Positions 1-7,529 of a stretch of 18,836 nucleotides of DNA are shown here, one piece after another. The notes below the pieces were generated by a model, which was not told where the DNA came from, searched no databases, and saw nothing but the letters and a program-made list of their open reading frames with translations. The first letter of the stretch is position 1; every line of letters begins with the position of its first letter. The stretch lies in contig DAOQSN010000056.1 of NCBI GenBank assembly GCA_035356615.1, forward strand, positions 1-18,836, given 5' to 3'. Source of the DNA: JAKQDH01 sp029558835. GTDB lineage: Bacteria; Planctomycetota; Phycisphaerae; UBA1845. The translations under genes and the position numbers were made by a program.

Positions 1-273
<273 letters not shown>

Positions 274-612
274 ACATTAATGAGGGGCTGTCACCCGCGG
301 ACGGAACAACCGTCCACTCGTGACCATCCCGACAGCATGGTCAAGCCAACCTCCGGCGCTTCCAACTCGACACGCCGTCCGCCAGGGATGCCCTCCCCAA
401 CGGGAGGCCCCGCACGTCCGGAAACGTCGAGTTTTGTGGTTCTTGATCCACAACCTGCTTGGTCTGTCGTAGTCACGGTCCGGCACGCCCCGGAGGGCTC
501 TGCCGCCGCCGCTGCGACAGACCTGCGTCCGCCTCTTCACTTGTCATAGAGCTTCTGCGACGAGGACAGACACACCCCTCGCGGAGGGCCTGCCGCCCGT
601 TGCAGACTCGCA
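274..612 (-). other. 23S rRNA leader (transcribed spacer), no tRNA or 16S
   Basis: This is the stretch between the inferred promoter and the mature 23S 5' end. It holds small hairpins: GGACGG-AACAA-CCGTCC at 299-315 and TGACCAT...ATGGTCA near 320-344. I found no tRNA T-loop, no 16S tail and no convincing ORF; open frames here are short and mutually overlapping. I read it as a processed leader of an independently transcribed 23S gene. No clear boxA antiterminator was recognised. Confidence 0.6.
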
Positions 613-640
613 AACCTACCACAATCGTTTGGATCGTCAA
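613..640 (-). promoter_or_regulatory. Candidate sigma70-type promoter for the 23S rRNA gene
   Basis: On the minus strand TTGACG (635-640) is followed after 16 bases by TAGGTT (613-618). The -35 matches five of six consensus bases and the -10 four of six (T, A and the last two positions vary). It is the best match between the 23S gene and the next gene and faces the rRNA. Initiation would fall near 606. This is inference from pattern only. Confidence 0.45.
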
Positions 641-1689
641 GACGTCGCTTGCGGTTTTTTTCTTCCGCCGCCGAGGGCGAAGGATACCCCGCGCCTGCAC
701 CTGCCGAAAGTGCGTCCCCAGTCTCCAGGTGCGTGCCACACTGACATAAATACGTCGATACGGTACTTGCCGGGCCTTGGTGCCCGGGGTTTGGCAGTCC
801 GCGGTCCGGTTTGGGCAGGCGCTCGGACCGCCACGCCGGACTCATTGACGAAATGCCTGTGGCGCTGGGAGGACCGTTCGATGTGGCGGGTAGAGGCGTC
901 CGCGTTCCGCCGGGTCGTGATCGAGGCGGGGGCCGAGCACGCGGTGGCTCAGGCGTCGCACCTGCTCGGTTGGCCGTGGACGCGATCACCCCGTGACGAC
1001 GCGTGGCCGGGCTGATCGAGGTGATCGAGCGTTGCAGGGCGTTGGGGCCGGCGGGCGTGGTGTCCACCACCGGGCACGCGGTCAGAGCGGTACGGCGTTG
1101 ATTGCGAAATGAGTGGGATGTGCGTGCTGCGGTGGAACGATCATGCCACAGACATGGCACGCACTGCGGGTGGAGACGACCGCGGGTGTGGCGGCAGCTT
1201 CGCCGTGCAGCTCGAGGCGCGGGCACCTCCGCTGCACGCGACCCGCGTGTGCGAACGGTTCGACGTGGCTGCCGTGGCCTGGCATGCCGCGGACTGCGGC
1301 GGAGGTGCGCTGGTGGGCACGCGTCGCCCGGCCGGCGACTGACTGGCCATATCGGCGGGGAACGGTTACACGCATACCGCGTGGGGCGCTGGCAGTGCGG
1401 CCGCCGGCCCGCAGCCTGTTGAAGTGGTCCTGGGCGGTGGGTGATGCCGCGGAACCCGGTGCGTTGGACGTGCTCCACTTCGACCGCGGGGGCGGATGCT
1501 GCTTCTTCAACGGGGTACCGGGGTCGCCGAGGCGCCGGGCGTCGGTCACGGTAGTCCCGTGGGGTGACGCCCGAGACCGAAGCAGGCGGCTGCCGGTTGC
1601 GGATGGGGCGTGTTTGGGGTACAAGGCCACACAGTTTCGCCCGCCGGAGGCGCTGCCCGCAGGTGCGGGAGTCGCAAGGGAAGCTCGGC
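641..1689. other. About 1 kb gap without a supportable gene
   Basis: This stretch separates the rRNA promoter from lepB. Several open frames cross it on both strands, but they overlap one another, have atypical composition (Arg/Pro/Ala-rich) and show no recognisable domain or ribosome-binding site. Around 880-1100 on the plus strand, short segments in broken frames (AVAQASHLLGWPWTR, then LIEVIERCRALGPAGVV) faintly resemble ISL3-type transposase helix-turn-helix text interrupted by a stop. That is too weak for a pseudogene call. I saw no tRNA, RNase P RNA, tmRNA or SRP RNA signature. Confidence 0.5.
1597..1625 (+). promoter_or_regulatory. Weak candidate promoter upstream of lepB
   Basis: TTGCGG (1597-1602) and TACAAG (1620-1625) are separated by 17 bases and lie about 65 bases before the lepB ATG. 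Spacing is ideal but the hexamers match consensus only partly (3/6 and 4/6). It is offered as the best local candidate, not as established. Confidence 0.25.
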
Positions 1690-3387
1690 ATGGTCGAGAA
1701 GCAAGGAACAGCCGGTGCGGGTTTCGACCCGGCCCATCCGTATCCCCAGCGGGCGGGGATCATCGACACGCTGGATTCGATTGTCGTGGCGTTCATCCTG
1801 GCGTTCGTGTTTCGGGCGTTCGTCGTGGAGGCGTTCGTGATTCCGACGGGCTCGATGGCACCGACGCTGTACGGGGCGCACGGCATGATCGCCTGCCCGA
1901 AGTGCGGGACGGAGTTTGCGTACGGTTTGCAGGACCGGGCGGCCAAGGGCGGGGTGCCCGTCGGGGCCAACGACGAAGCCATCTGTCCCAACTGCGACCA
2001 CGTCATCGCGACGCTCTCGCAGAACGACTACGCCGGCAACGCCGACGCGGGCGACCGCATCCTGGTGTTGAAGTGGCCTTACGATGCCCAGCTCGAGAGG
2101 CTCGGGCCGCAGCGGTGGGACGTGACGGTGTTCAAGAACCCCTCCGACGGGAACATGAACTACATCAAGCGGCTCGCGGGCCTGCCCAACGAAGTACTGA
2201 TGATCGTGGACGGGGACGTATACACGGCACCGGTAGAGACCCTGTCGGCCGGGGCACGGGCCGCGTTCGAGGCACAACTGAAAGACAAGTACGAGTTGCA
2301 GGCGGGGCTGCGTTACGGTGTGCTGCAGCCACTGCCGGAGGGGGTGCTGGCGGAGCTGGACGGGAAGTTGCGCATCACGCGGAAGACGCCGGTGGCCCAG
2401 AAGTCGTTGTGGTTCGTGGTGTACGATCACAACTACCTGCCGCGGGCGGCCGGGGATCTGCAGCCGCGGTGGGAGGCGCAGCGCGGTGCGGACTCCCGTT
2501 GGGACACGCGGCAGCGGCGTGTCCGGTTTGACGGCCGCGGCGGTGCGACCGAGTACATCGAGCTGCGTGACAAGGCGATGGATGCCCGGTGCGCGTACAA
2601 CATCCGTAGCGGCTCGGCCCCGCCGGTTTCCGATCAGCGCGTGCGTTTCGTGCTGCTGCCGGTGGACGGGGAAGGTGTCGTGCGTCTGCGGCTGGAGAAG
2701 CGGGGACGGGTGTTCTGGGCGACGCTGCACATGAGCGGGCTGGTCACGCTCTGCGAGTCCGCGGAGGTGCCGGCGGAAACGGTTGAGCCGCCGCTGGTGC
2801 GCCAGTTGGCCCCGTTCCGAGCGGGCAGACCGGTCGAGATTGCGTTTGAGAACGTCGACTATCGGGTGGCCTTGGCGGTGCGTGGGCAGGAGGTGCTGGC
2901 CACGTCGAGCGAGGCGGAGGCACCGGGGTACTACGCGCCGGACGTGCGGGCGCTGCGTCAGGGCCGACTGGCACCCGCGGTGACGCCCCGGATCTACGCC
3001 GAGGGCGGGGTGTTCGAGTTGATGCACCTTGTTGTCGAGCGCGATGTGTACTACTACTGGGAGCGCGGGGCCACCATTCCGGATACCTGGGCACGAACGG
3101 GGCCCTGGGGTGGTACGGGGAACCCGATCCTGCTCCGCGCGGACGAGTATTTCATGCTGGGCGACAACACGGCGGCCAGCCAGGATTCGCGCTTGTGGTT
3201 CCAGGTCGGGGCCCATCTGGTGGACCGGCGGGAGGCGTACCAACTGGGTACGGTGCCGCGCGACCAGCTTATCGGGAAGGCGTTCTTCGTGTACTGGCCC
3301 AGCGGGCACCGGTTAAGCTGGCTGCCGCCGCCGCTGCGCAACGTCGGGTTCATTCCTGACGTCGGGCGGATGCGGTGGATCAGGTAG
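1690..3387 (+). CDS. lepB: Signal peptidase I, enlarged, with a four-cysteine insert
   Basis: Family S26 leader peptidase that removes signal peptides from exported proteins at the membrane. The 565-residue product has one N-terminal membrane segment (about 28-46), then the catalytic serine motif IPTGSMAPTL (Ser55). The catalytic lysine is in YIKRLAGLPNE (Lys160), and the conserved box E GDNTAASQDSR is at 491-501. Two features are unusual. CPKC (69-72) and CPNC (99-102) form a probable zinc ribbon right after the catalytic serine. About 300 extra residues separate the lysine and GDN boxes, against 170-320 residues for most bacterial enzymes in total. The ATG at 1690 follows GCAAGGGA with about 8 bases spacing, and the N-terminus then leads straight into the membrane anchor. 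The gene is divergent from the rRNA gene and followed by a 288-base repeat-bearing gap. Confidence 0.93.
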   Translation: MVEKQGTAGAGFDPAHPYPQRAGIIDTLDSIVVAFILAFVFRAFVVEAFVIPTGSMAPTLYGAHGMIACPKCGTEFAYGLQDRAAKGGVPVGANDEAICPNCDHVIATLSQNDYAGNADAGDRILVLKWPYDAQLERLGPQRWDVTVFKNPSDGNMNYIKRLAGLPNEVLMIVDGDVYTAPVETLSAGARAAFEAQLKDKYELQAGLRYGVLQPLPEGVLAELDGKLRITRKTPVAQKSLWFVVYDHNYLPRAAGDLQPRWEAQRGADSRWDTRQRRVRFDGRGGATEYIELRDKAMDARCAYNIRSGSAPPVSDQRVRFVLLPVDGEGVVRLRLEKRGRVFWATLHMSGLVTLCESAEVPAETVEPPLVRQLAPFRAGRPVEIAFENVDYRVALAVRGQEVLATSSEAEAPGYYAPDVRALRQGRLAPAVTPRIYAEGGVFELMHLVVERDVYYYWERGATIPDTWARTGPWGGTGNPILLRADEYFMLGDNTAASQDSRLWFQVGAHLVDRREAYQLGTVPRDQLIGKAFFVYWPSGHRLSWLPPPLRNVGFIPDVGRMRWIR

Positions 3388-3415
3388 GATTGTCGATTGT
3401 CGATTGGCGATTGAG
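3388..3415 (+). repeat. 7-bp tandem repeat (GATTGTC)x4, degenerate
   Basis: Immediately after the lepB stop there are four head-to-tail heptamers: GATTGTC, GATTGTC, GATTGGC and GATTGAG. The composition is AT-richer than the surroundings. Heptameric tandem repeats of this kind occur in gaps of some cyanobacterial and planctomycete genomes, and no function is implied. Confidence 0.7.
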
Positions 3416-3481
3416 GGGGCGGGGCCTGCGGTTTAAGGGCGCGAGTCGGGGAGCGGCGGTGGAGACCGGGGAGCGGGGGGG

Positions 3482-3506
3482 AATCTGAGATTTGAAATCT
3501 CAGATT
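3482..3506. repeat. AT-rich perfect inverted repeat
   Basis: AATCTGAGATTT (3482-3493) and AAATCTCAGATT (3495-3506) are perfect reverse complements around a single G. This 25-base low-GC island sits in very GC-rich DNA. It could act as a cruciform, a binding site for a dimeric protein, or part of a lepB terminator, although no T-tract follows. The region up to the next gene (3507-3675) shows no supported gene. Confidence 0.75.
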
Positions 3507-3675
3507 TCACGTTCGGGCGGTGCGTTGCGGGGGGTGGGACGTTCGCGGGGCGGTGCCAAGCCCGGGCCGGGCACGCACTGCGGGCGACGGGGGACGATTC
3601 GGCAGCACGCGGGCTCCCCGGCCGAGTCGGGACACGTTCCGCCCGCGGTCTGAGGTGGATGCGGTTCACACGCCG

Positions 3676-4440
3676 ATGATGGACGACGAACCATTACTGT
3701 CAGCCCGCGACCTGCTGAAGCGGTACAACGGCCGGGCAGTGGTCAACCGCCTCAGCTTCGAGGTCCACGCCGGGGAAATCGTCGGCCTGCTGGGCCGTAA
3801 CGGGGCCGGCAAGACCACGACCTTCCGCATGGTCGTGGGGATGATCGAGCCGGAGCAGGGCGTCGTGTGCTTCGAGGGCGCGCCGGTGACCACGCTGCCG
3901 ATGTACAAGCGGGCGCGGCTGGGCATGGGGTATCTGTCGCAGGAGCCCAGCGTCTTTCAACGTCTGTCGGTGCGCGACAACCTGCTGGCGATCCTGGAGA
4001 CGATGCCCGGGCTGTCCCGGAAGGAGCGGCGGCAACAGGCCCAGCAGCTCATTGCCCAGTTCGGACTCACCGAGCAGAGTGACCAGTTCGCCCGGACGCT
4101 TTCGGGCGGGGAGCGCCGCAAACTCGAGATCGCCCGGGCGCTGGTGACCAGCCCCAAGCTCATCATGCTGGATGAGCCGTTCAGCGGCGTTGATCCGGTG
4201 GCCGTCGAGGATTTGCAGACGGAGATCATGCGGCTGAAGCGCGAGCGCGGCATCGCCATTCTGCTGACCGACCACAACGTGCGGGAAACGCTGCGCGTGA
4301 CGGATCGCAGTTACATCATCCACGACGGACAGAAGCTGGCCGAGGGCCCCGCGGCGGACCTGGTCCGCAACGAGTTGGTGAGACGTACCTATCTGGGCAG
4401 CAGCTTCCGAGGGGATGAGTTCGACCACGTGGAAGCCTGA
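3676..4440 (+). CDS. lptB: LptB-like ABC transporter ATP-binding protein
   Basis: Cytoplasmic ATPase subunit of an ABC transporter, most like LptB, which powers lipopolysaccharide extraction from the inner membrane with LptF/LptG. The 254-residue product has Walker A GRNGAGKTT (40-48), Q-loop YLSQEP (87-91), signature LSGGERRK (142-149), Walker B LIMLDEPF (162-169) and H-loop His200 in LLTDHN. The phrases GLLGRNGAGKTTTF and DEPFSGVDPVAVEDLQ are typical of LptB rather than of amino-acid (LivF/LivG) ATPases. ATG codons at 3676 and 3679 are possible, and an in-frame GTG at 3655 would add seven residues. No strong SD decides between them. No lptA, lptC, lptF or lptG gene lies in the window, so the partner assignment rests on family resemblance. 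The next gene begins 4 bases after the stop, or overlaps by 26 bases if it starts at 4415. Confidence 0.88.
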   Translation: MMDDEPLLSARDLLKRYNGRAVVNRLSFEVHAGEIVGLLGRNGAGKTTTFRMVVGMIEPEQGVVCFEGAPVTTLPMYKRARLGMGYLSQEPSVFQRLSVRDNLLAILETMPGLSRKERRQQAQQLIAQFGLTEQSDQFARTLSGGERRKLEIARALVTSPKLIMLDEPFSGVDPVAVEDLQTEIMRLKRERGIAILLTDHNVRETLRVTDRSYIIHDGQKLAEGPAADLVRNELVRRTYLGSSFRGDEFDHVEA

Positions 4441-4444
4441 TGCT

Positions 4445-6193
4445 ATGGGCGTACCCTTTCGGGAACCGGTGACGGTGGGGCCTTGGCGTGACGGGACCGG
4501 CCAGGAGTGGCTGGTGACGCTGGAGCCGCAGCGGATCATCTTCGAGACCGCGGAGGAGTGCATTGAGCTGGGCCGCGAGGCGTGGCAGCGCGACCTGCAA
4601 GTGGCTCCGCACGCGGGCGGTTACATCGTCCGCTACGACACGTTCGAGCGGACCATCGGTTTTGCGTTGACGCGTGATGAAGTGGCGCCGCTGTTGCGGC
4701 TGCTGGGCGGGGACAACCGGCCGACGCTCGGGGCGGTCGGCGGGGGCGGCGCGGCTTCCGGCGAGCCGGCACCGGCGCCGCTGCTGTGGCCCAAGGTGTC
4801 GCGGCTGGCCGTCTGGGCGCTGATCTGCTCGGCCCTGGTGTTCCTGCCGGTGCTGGGGGTGATACCAGCGCTGGTGACGGTGGTCCTGCTGATCGTGCAT
4901 CGGGTCCGGGTGCGGCGCACGCGGGCGTACGGCCATTCGCGGAAGCTGTGCCTGGCCGCGCTCGTCCTGCTGGTCGTGGGCGCGGTGGTGTCGGGGTTGG
5001 GCACGGTGGCCATCGTGCGGACCATGGCCGATGAGCCCGGACAGCCCGGCGTTGACCTTCGGGTCGGGCGGGGAGGGGCCGTGCGTAAGCCTACCGGCCC
5101 GTCGAGGGCACTGGCGTCGGCCGCGGGGCCGTTCATGACGGCCGCGTCCGATACCTTCCACGTCGGCGGGGCGGGGCCGGCGCTACTTCGCCAACGCGCT
5201 GCTGCACAGTCACGAGCGGCTGGTGGGGATGATCGGCCGGTCGCTGACGGTCGCGGTTCGGAACGGCAGCGCGAGATCGCGCTGGGCCTCTCAGAAAAGG
5301 CTGCCGACACGATGGCACGTTGGTCAGGCGGTGGCGTTCCCGTCGCGCTTGCGCCCGCCCGCGCGCGGGAGTCTGGTCCGGTCCTGCTGGCGGCGCGCAG
5401 CGGAGCGGGAGTGCGCGCGGCCACTACACCGTCGGTGGTGGGGCAGGCCACGGGGGAGGGCCGCAACTGGGGCCTGGTGGCGGCCGGGTTGCTGGTGGTG
5501 CTGCTGTCGCTGACGGTGCACGAGTGCGCGCATGGCATCTCGGCTTGGTGGCTCGGGGATGATTTCGCGCGGCGGCTGGGACGGGTCACGCTCAATCCAC
5601 TGGCGCACATTGACCTGTTCGGGACGGTCGTGCTGCCGCTGATCCTGTTCATGGCCAATGCCGGGGTGTTTGGCTGGGCCAAGCCGGTTCCGGTGCGGCT
5701 GGACTACGTGGATCGACCGCGGCGGGCGCACATCCTGATTTCGCTGGCGGGTCCGGGGTCAAACCTGCTTCTGGCGGCGGTGGCGTTCATGCTGCTGCTG
5801 GGGTTGGGGGCGGCCGTTACACTTTTTGCGCCGGGGGCGCAGGTGCGACACTTCGATCTGCTCGACTTCGGGGCGACGGTGAGTGCGACGGGGTTTCCGC
5901 TGGCGGAGTTGTTCGGTCCGGTCTGCACCGTGCTCCGGCTGACGTTTCTCATCAACGTGTTCCTGGCGTTCTTCAATTTGATTCCGGTGCCTCCATTGGA
6001 CGGCTCGTGGGTACTGGAACACTTCTTCCCACGCACCATCGGACGCGTCGTTGCGCGGATTCGTCCGTTTGGTTTCGTGATCTTCCTGGTGCTGCTGTGG
6101 ACGAAGGTGCTGTCGTACCTGATGATGCCGGTCCTGCTGGTGCTGCTGCCCGCCTACGTGCTGCTGGAAATGGCCACTCCGTTTGCGGGCTGA
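4445..6193 (+). CDS. M50-family membrane metalloprotease with N-terminal DUF4190-like membrane domain
   Basis: Predicted site-2-protease-like zinc peptidase of 582 residues. Residues 1-90 form a soluble domain. Residues ~118-192 hold hydrophobic segments resembling a DUF4190-type two-helix domain. Residues ~195-340 are low-complexity and Ala/Gly/Arg-rich. Residues 343-580 are the M50 core, with zinc motif HECAH (359-363), NPLAHID (384-390) and the third-ligand motif PVPPLDG (514-520). It lacks a PDZ domain and resembles the short FwdE/YwhC-like M50 branch more than RseP. A start at 4445 has GGAAG nine bases upstream; an ATG at 4415 inside lptB is also open but has its GAGGGG directly abutting. 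Codon usage between about 5170 and 5260 fits the +1 frame better, which suggests two compensating frameshifts or base errors. Convergent with the lipid kinase, 18 bases apart. Confidence 0.82.
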   Translation: MGVPFREPVTVGPWRDGTGQEWLVTLEPQRIIFETAEECIELGREAWQRDLQVAPHAGGYIVRYDTFERTIGFALTRDEVAPLLRLLGGDNRPTLGAVGGGGAASGEPAPAPLLWPKVSRLAVWALICSALVFLPVLGVIPALVTVVLLIVHRVRVRRTRAYGHSRKLCLAALVLLVVGAVVSGLGTVAIVRTMADEPGQPGVDLRVGRGGAVRKPTGPSRALASAAGPFMTAASDTFHVGGAGPALLRQRAAAQSRAAGGDDRPVADGRGSERQREIALGLSEKAADTMARWSGGGVPVALAPARARESGPVLLAARSGAGVRAATTPSVVGQATGEGRNWGLVAAGLLVVLLSLTVHECAHGISAWWLGDDFARRLGRVTLNPLAHIDLFGTVVLPLILFMANAGVFGWAKPVPVRLDYVDRPRRAHILISLAGPGSNLLLAAVAFMLLLGLGAAVTLFAPGAQVRHFDLLDFGATVSATGFPLAELFGPVCTVLRLTFLINVFLAFFNLIPVPPLDGSWVLEHFFPRTIGRVVARIRPFGFVIFLVLLWTKVLSYLMMPVLLVLLPAYVLLEMATPFAG

Positions 6194-6211
6194 GGCGGCC
6201 CCTGCCGCGTG

Positions 6212-7144
6212 TCACGTGGGTATGCCCCGGCGCGGCCGCAGCATGTCGATGGCACCGGGGATGGCTTCCAGGTGTACGGGAGTGTGGGCCAGGGGTTCAC
6301 CGTCGGCCCACAACTCCGACGGTTCCGGCGTCGTGACGTGCAGTTGGCGAGTGCGCATCAGCCTCACCTCGGGTTCGCCCGTATGCTGCCCACGCAGCAA
6401 TGTCGGCAGCAGACGCAGAGCACGCCGCTTGGACAGGGGGCCGACCACGCAGACGTCGAGCACCCCGTCGGTCGGGCTGGCACCAGGGGCGACGTGGATG
6501 GCCCCGCCGTAGCAGGCCGTGTTCGCGGTGGTGGCCATGAAGAGCGGCTCGTCGATCGTGCCGAAATCGCCTTCGAGCCGGACCTGCCGGGCTCGGTAAC
6601 GCAGCAGGACGCGGAGTGTGCCGTACAGGTAAGCGGCCGTGCCGGAGAGCGGCATCCGCATCTCATCGACGAAGCGTGAGACTTCCGCGTCGATGCCGAG
6701 CGTCGCCACCGTGCAGAAGTAGTGGTCGTTCGCGCGACCCAGATCGACGGGGACGCGGCACCCGTGGGCAAGCGTCGTAGCGACGCTCTCGACGTCGCGG
6801 TCGATGCCCAGGGCGCGGGCGAAGTCGTTACAGCGGCCGGCGGGAACAACGCCGAGGGCAGGTACGTCGGACATACCGCTCAGCCGGGCGTCCGCCAGGG
6901 CGCCAGCTACTTCCTGGACGGTGCCGTCGCCGCCGCAGGCCGCGAGGCAATCGAGCCGCTCACTGCGGTTCGCAACCGCCTCGCGCGTGATGCGGCGCGC
7001 GTCGTCCCGCGCGGCCGTGGGCCGGACGGTGGCCCGCGCACCCATCTCTCGCAGGCGGGCCGCGACGCGCGCACCCAGACGTGCCCCGCGCCCGCGCTGG
7101 GCGGCGGGGTTTACGACGAGGAGGATGTTGCGCGACTCAGGCAT
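6212..7144 (-). CDS. Diacylglycerol/lipid kinase family protein (YegS/DagK-like)
   Basis: DAGK-catalytic-domain lipid kinase of 310 residues that would phosphorylate a lipid alcohol (diacylglycerol, alkylglycerol or sphingoid-like) with ATP at the membrane face. Visible motifs are the N-terminal strand ILLVVNPAAQRGRG (7-20), the nucleotide loop CGGDGTVQEV (70-79) and VPAGRCNDFARALG (100-113). The last corresponds to the usual P-x-GTxNDFA motif, here with Arg-Cys in place of Thr-Gly. A C-terminal WADGEPL segment is typical of the family's second domain. Start ATG at 7144; a GGAGGA lies about 14 bases upstream, longer than ideal. It is the last gene of the minus-strand lipid block, separated from the dehydrogenase by 385 bases of repeats, so it may be transcribed separately. 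The substrate cannot be read from sequence. Confidence 0.88.
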   Translation of the reverse strand: MPESRNILLVVNPAAQRGRGARLGARVAARLREMGARATVRPTAARDDARRITREAVANRSERLDCLAACGGDGTVQEVAGALADARLSGMSDVPALGVVPAGRCNDFARALGIDRDVESVATTLAHGCRVPVDLGRANDHYFCTVATLGIDAEVSRFVDEMRMPLSGTAAYLYGTLRVLLRYRARQVRLEGDFGTIDEPLFMATTANTACYGGAIHVAPGASPTDGVLDVCVVGPLSKRRALRLLPTLLRGQHTGEPEVRLMRTRQLHVTTPEPSELWADGEPLAHTPVHLEAIPGAIDMLRPRRGIPT

Positions 7145-7165
7145 GTTCTACCGCTTGCTCCTCCC

Positions 7166-7272
7166 CCTGTCCCCTCACGGTAGAGGGCGTGGCATCTGAC
7201 CGCTCTCGCCTCAGGGGAGAGAGCGTGGCGTCTGACCCCTCTCCCCTCAGGGGAAGAGGGTAGGGTGAGGGG
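7166..7272. repeat. Three ~36-bp tandem units with internal hairpins
   Basis: Units at 7166-7200, 7201-7236 and 7237-7272 each contain a CTC...CCTCAGGGG...GAG-type inverted repeat. The first two end in GCGTGGCATCTGAC or GCGTGGCGTCTGAC. The third carries the fullest palindrome, CCTCTCCCCTCAGGGGAAGAGG. They read as an imperfect tandem array of a REP-like hairpin. Confidence 0.7.
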
Positions 7273-7345
7273 GAGAGCGTCGCCATCGGGACGATCCCCC
7301 GACTCTCCCAGCGTACTTGTGCGGCACCGCCGCTTGTCACGGGGG

Positions 7346-7383
7346 CTATGCTTTCCCGCGACAGCAGGCGCGGCCGAGCATAG
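7346..7383. repeat. Dispersed hairpin repeat, family A, copy 1
   Basis: The stem CTATGCT (7346-7352) / AGCATAG (7377-7383) encloses an inner stem CCGCG (7356-7360) / CGCGG (7369-7373). Positions 7348-7367 are identical, in inverted orientation, to 13873-13892, and the similarity continues for about 40 bases. Confidence 0.7.
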
Positions 7384-7427
7384 TTCTGCGCGGGGGGGCA
7401 TCTTGACCCTGCGGACCCTCACCCCTT

Positions 7428-7452
7428 CCCCTCTCCCTGCAAGGGAGAGGGG
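7428..7452. repeat. Perfect 11-bp hairpin (CCCCTCTCCCT / AGGGAGAGGGG)
   Basis: Arms at 7428-7438 and 7442-7452 surround a GCA loop. It has the same CCCTCTCC text as the tandem units 150 bases away and is part of the same repeat family. Confidence 0.7.
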
Positions 7453-7491
7453 TGCAGACGCCGCGAGCGCACCCTTCGGCCCTCCCCCGAG

Positions 7492-7510
7492 CCCTCCCTG
7501 GAAGGGAGGG
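7492..7510 (-). terminator. Possible terminator hairpin after the dehydrogenase gene
   Basis: CCCTCCCT (7492-7499) and AGGGAGGG (7503-7510) form a perfect 8-bp stem with a GGA loop, 20 bases past the dehydrogenase stop. No T-tract follows, so a factor-independent terminator is uncertain. It may simply be another copy of the CCCTCTCC repeat family. Confidence 0.35.
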
Positions 7511-7529
7511 GAGTCAGCAGCTTCGCAAC

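Larger units (their letters stand above)
7145..7529. other. Repeat-filled intergenic gap between dehydrogenase and lipid kinase
   Basis: No gene is supported here; open frames merely read through low-complexity CCCTCTCCCC / GGGGAGAGGG text. The gap contains the tandem hairpin array (7166-7272), an ATGCTT hairpin (7346-7383) and two further perfect hairpins (7428-7452, 7492-7510), each listed separately. No clear promoter for the lipid kinase was found. Confidence 0.7.

Noticed and set aside
1082..1630. Minus-strand open frame ending in a CHVCG segment, considered as an HNH or zinc protein
   Set aside because: Only one CxxC pair, no partner histidines in a recognisable HNH pattern, and no ribosome-binding site.
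537..2006. Long minus-strand open frame (489 codons) across the rRNA leader and lepB 5' end
   Set aside because: It overlaps the rRNA promoter and the confidently assigned lepB, is Arg/Pro/Ser-rich and shows no domain; typical antisense shadow in high-GC DNA.
3482..3506. Strong intrinsic terminator for lepB
   Set aside because: The stem is AT-rich and lacks a following T-run, so it is recorded as an inverted repeat only.
7166..7272. Possible CRISPR array (three ~36-bp units)
   Set aside because: The units are contiguous with no unique spacers, are imperfect palindromes and have no cas genes nearby.
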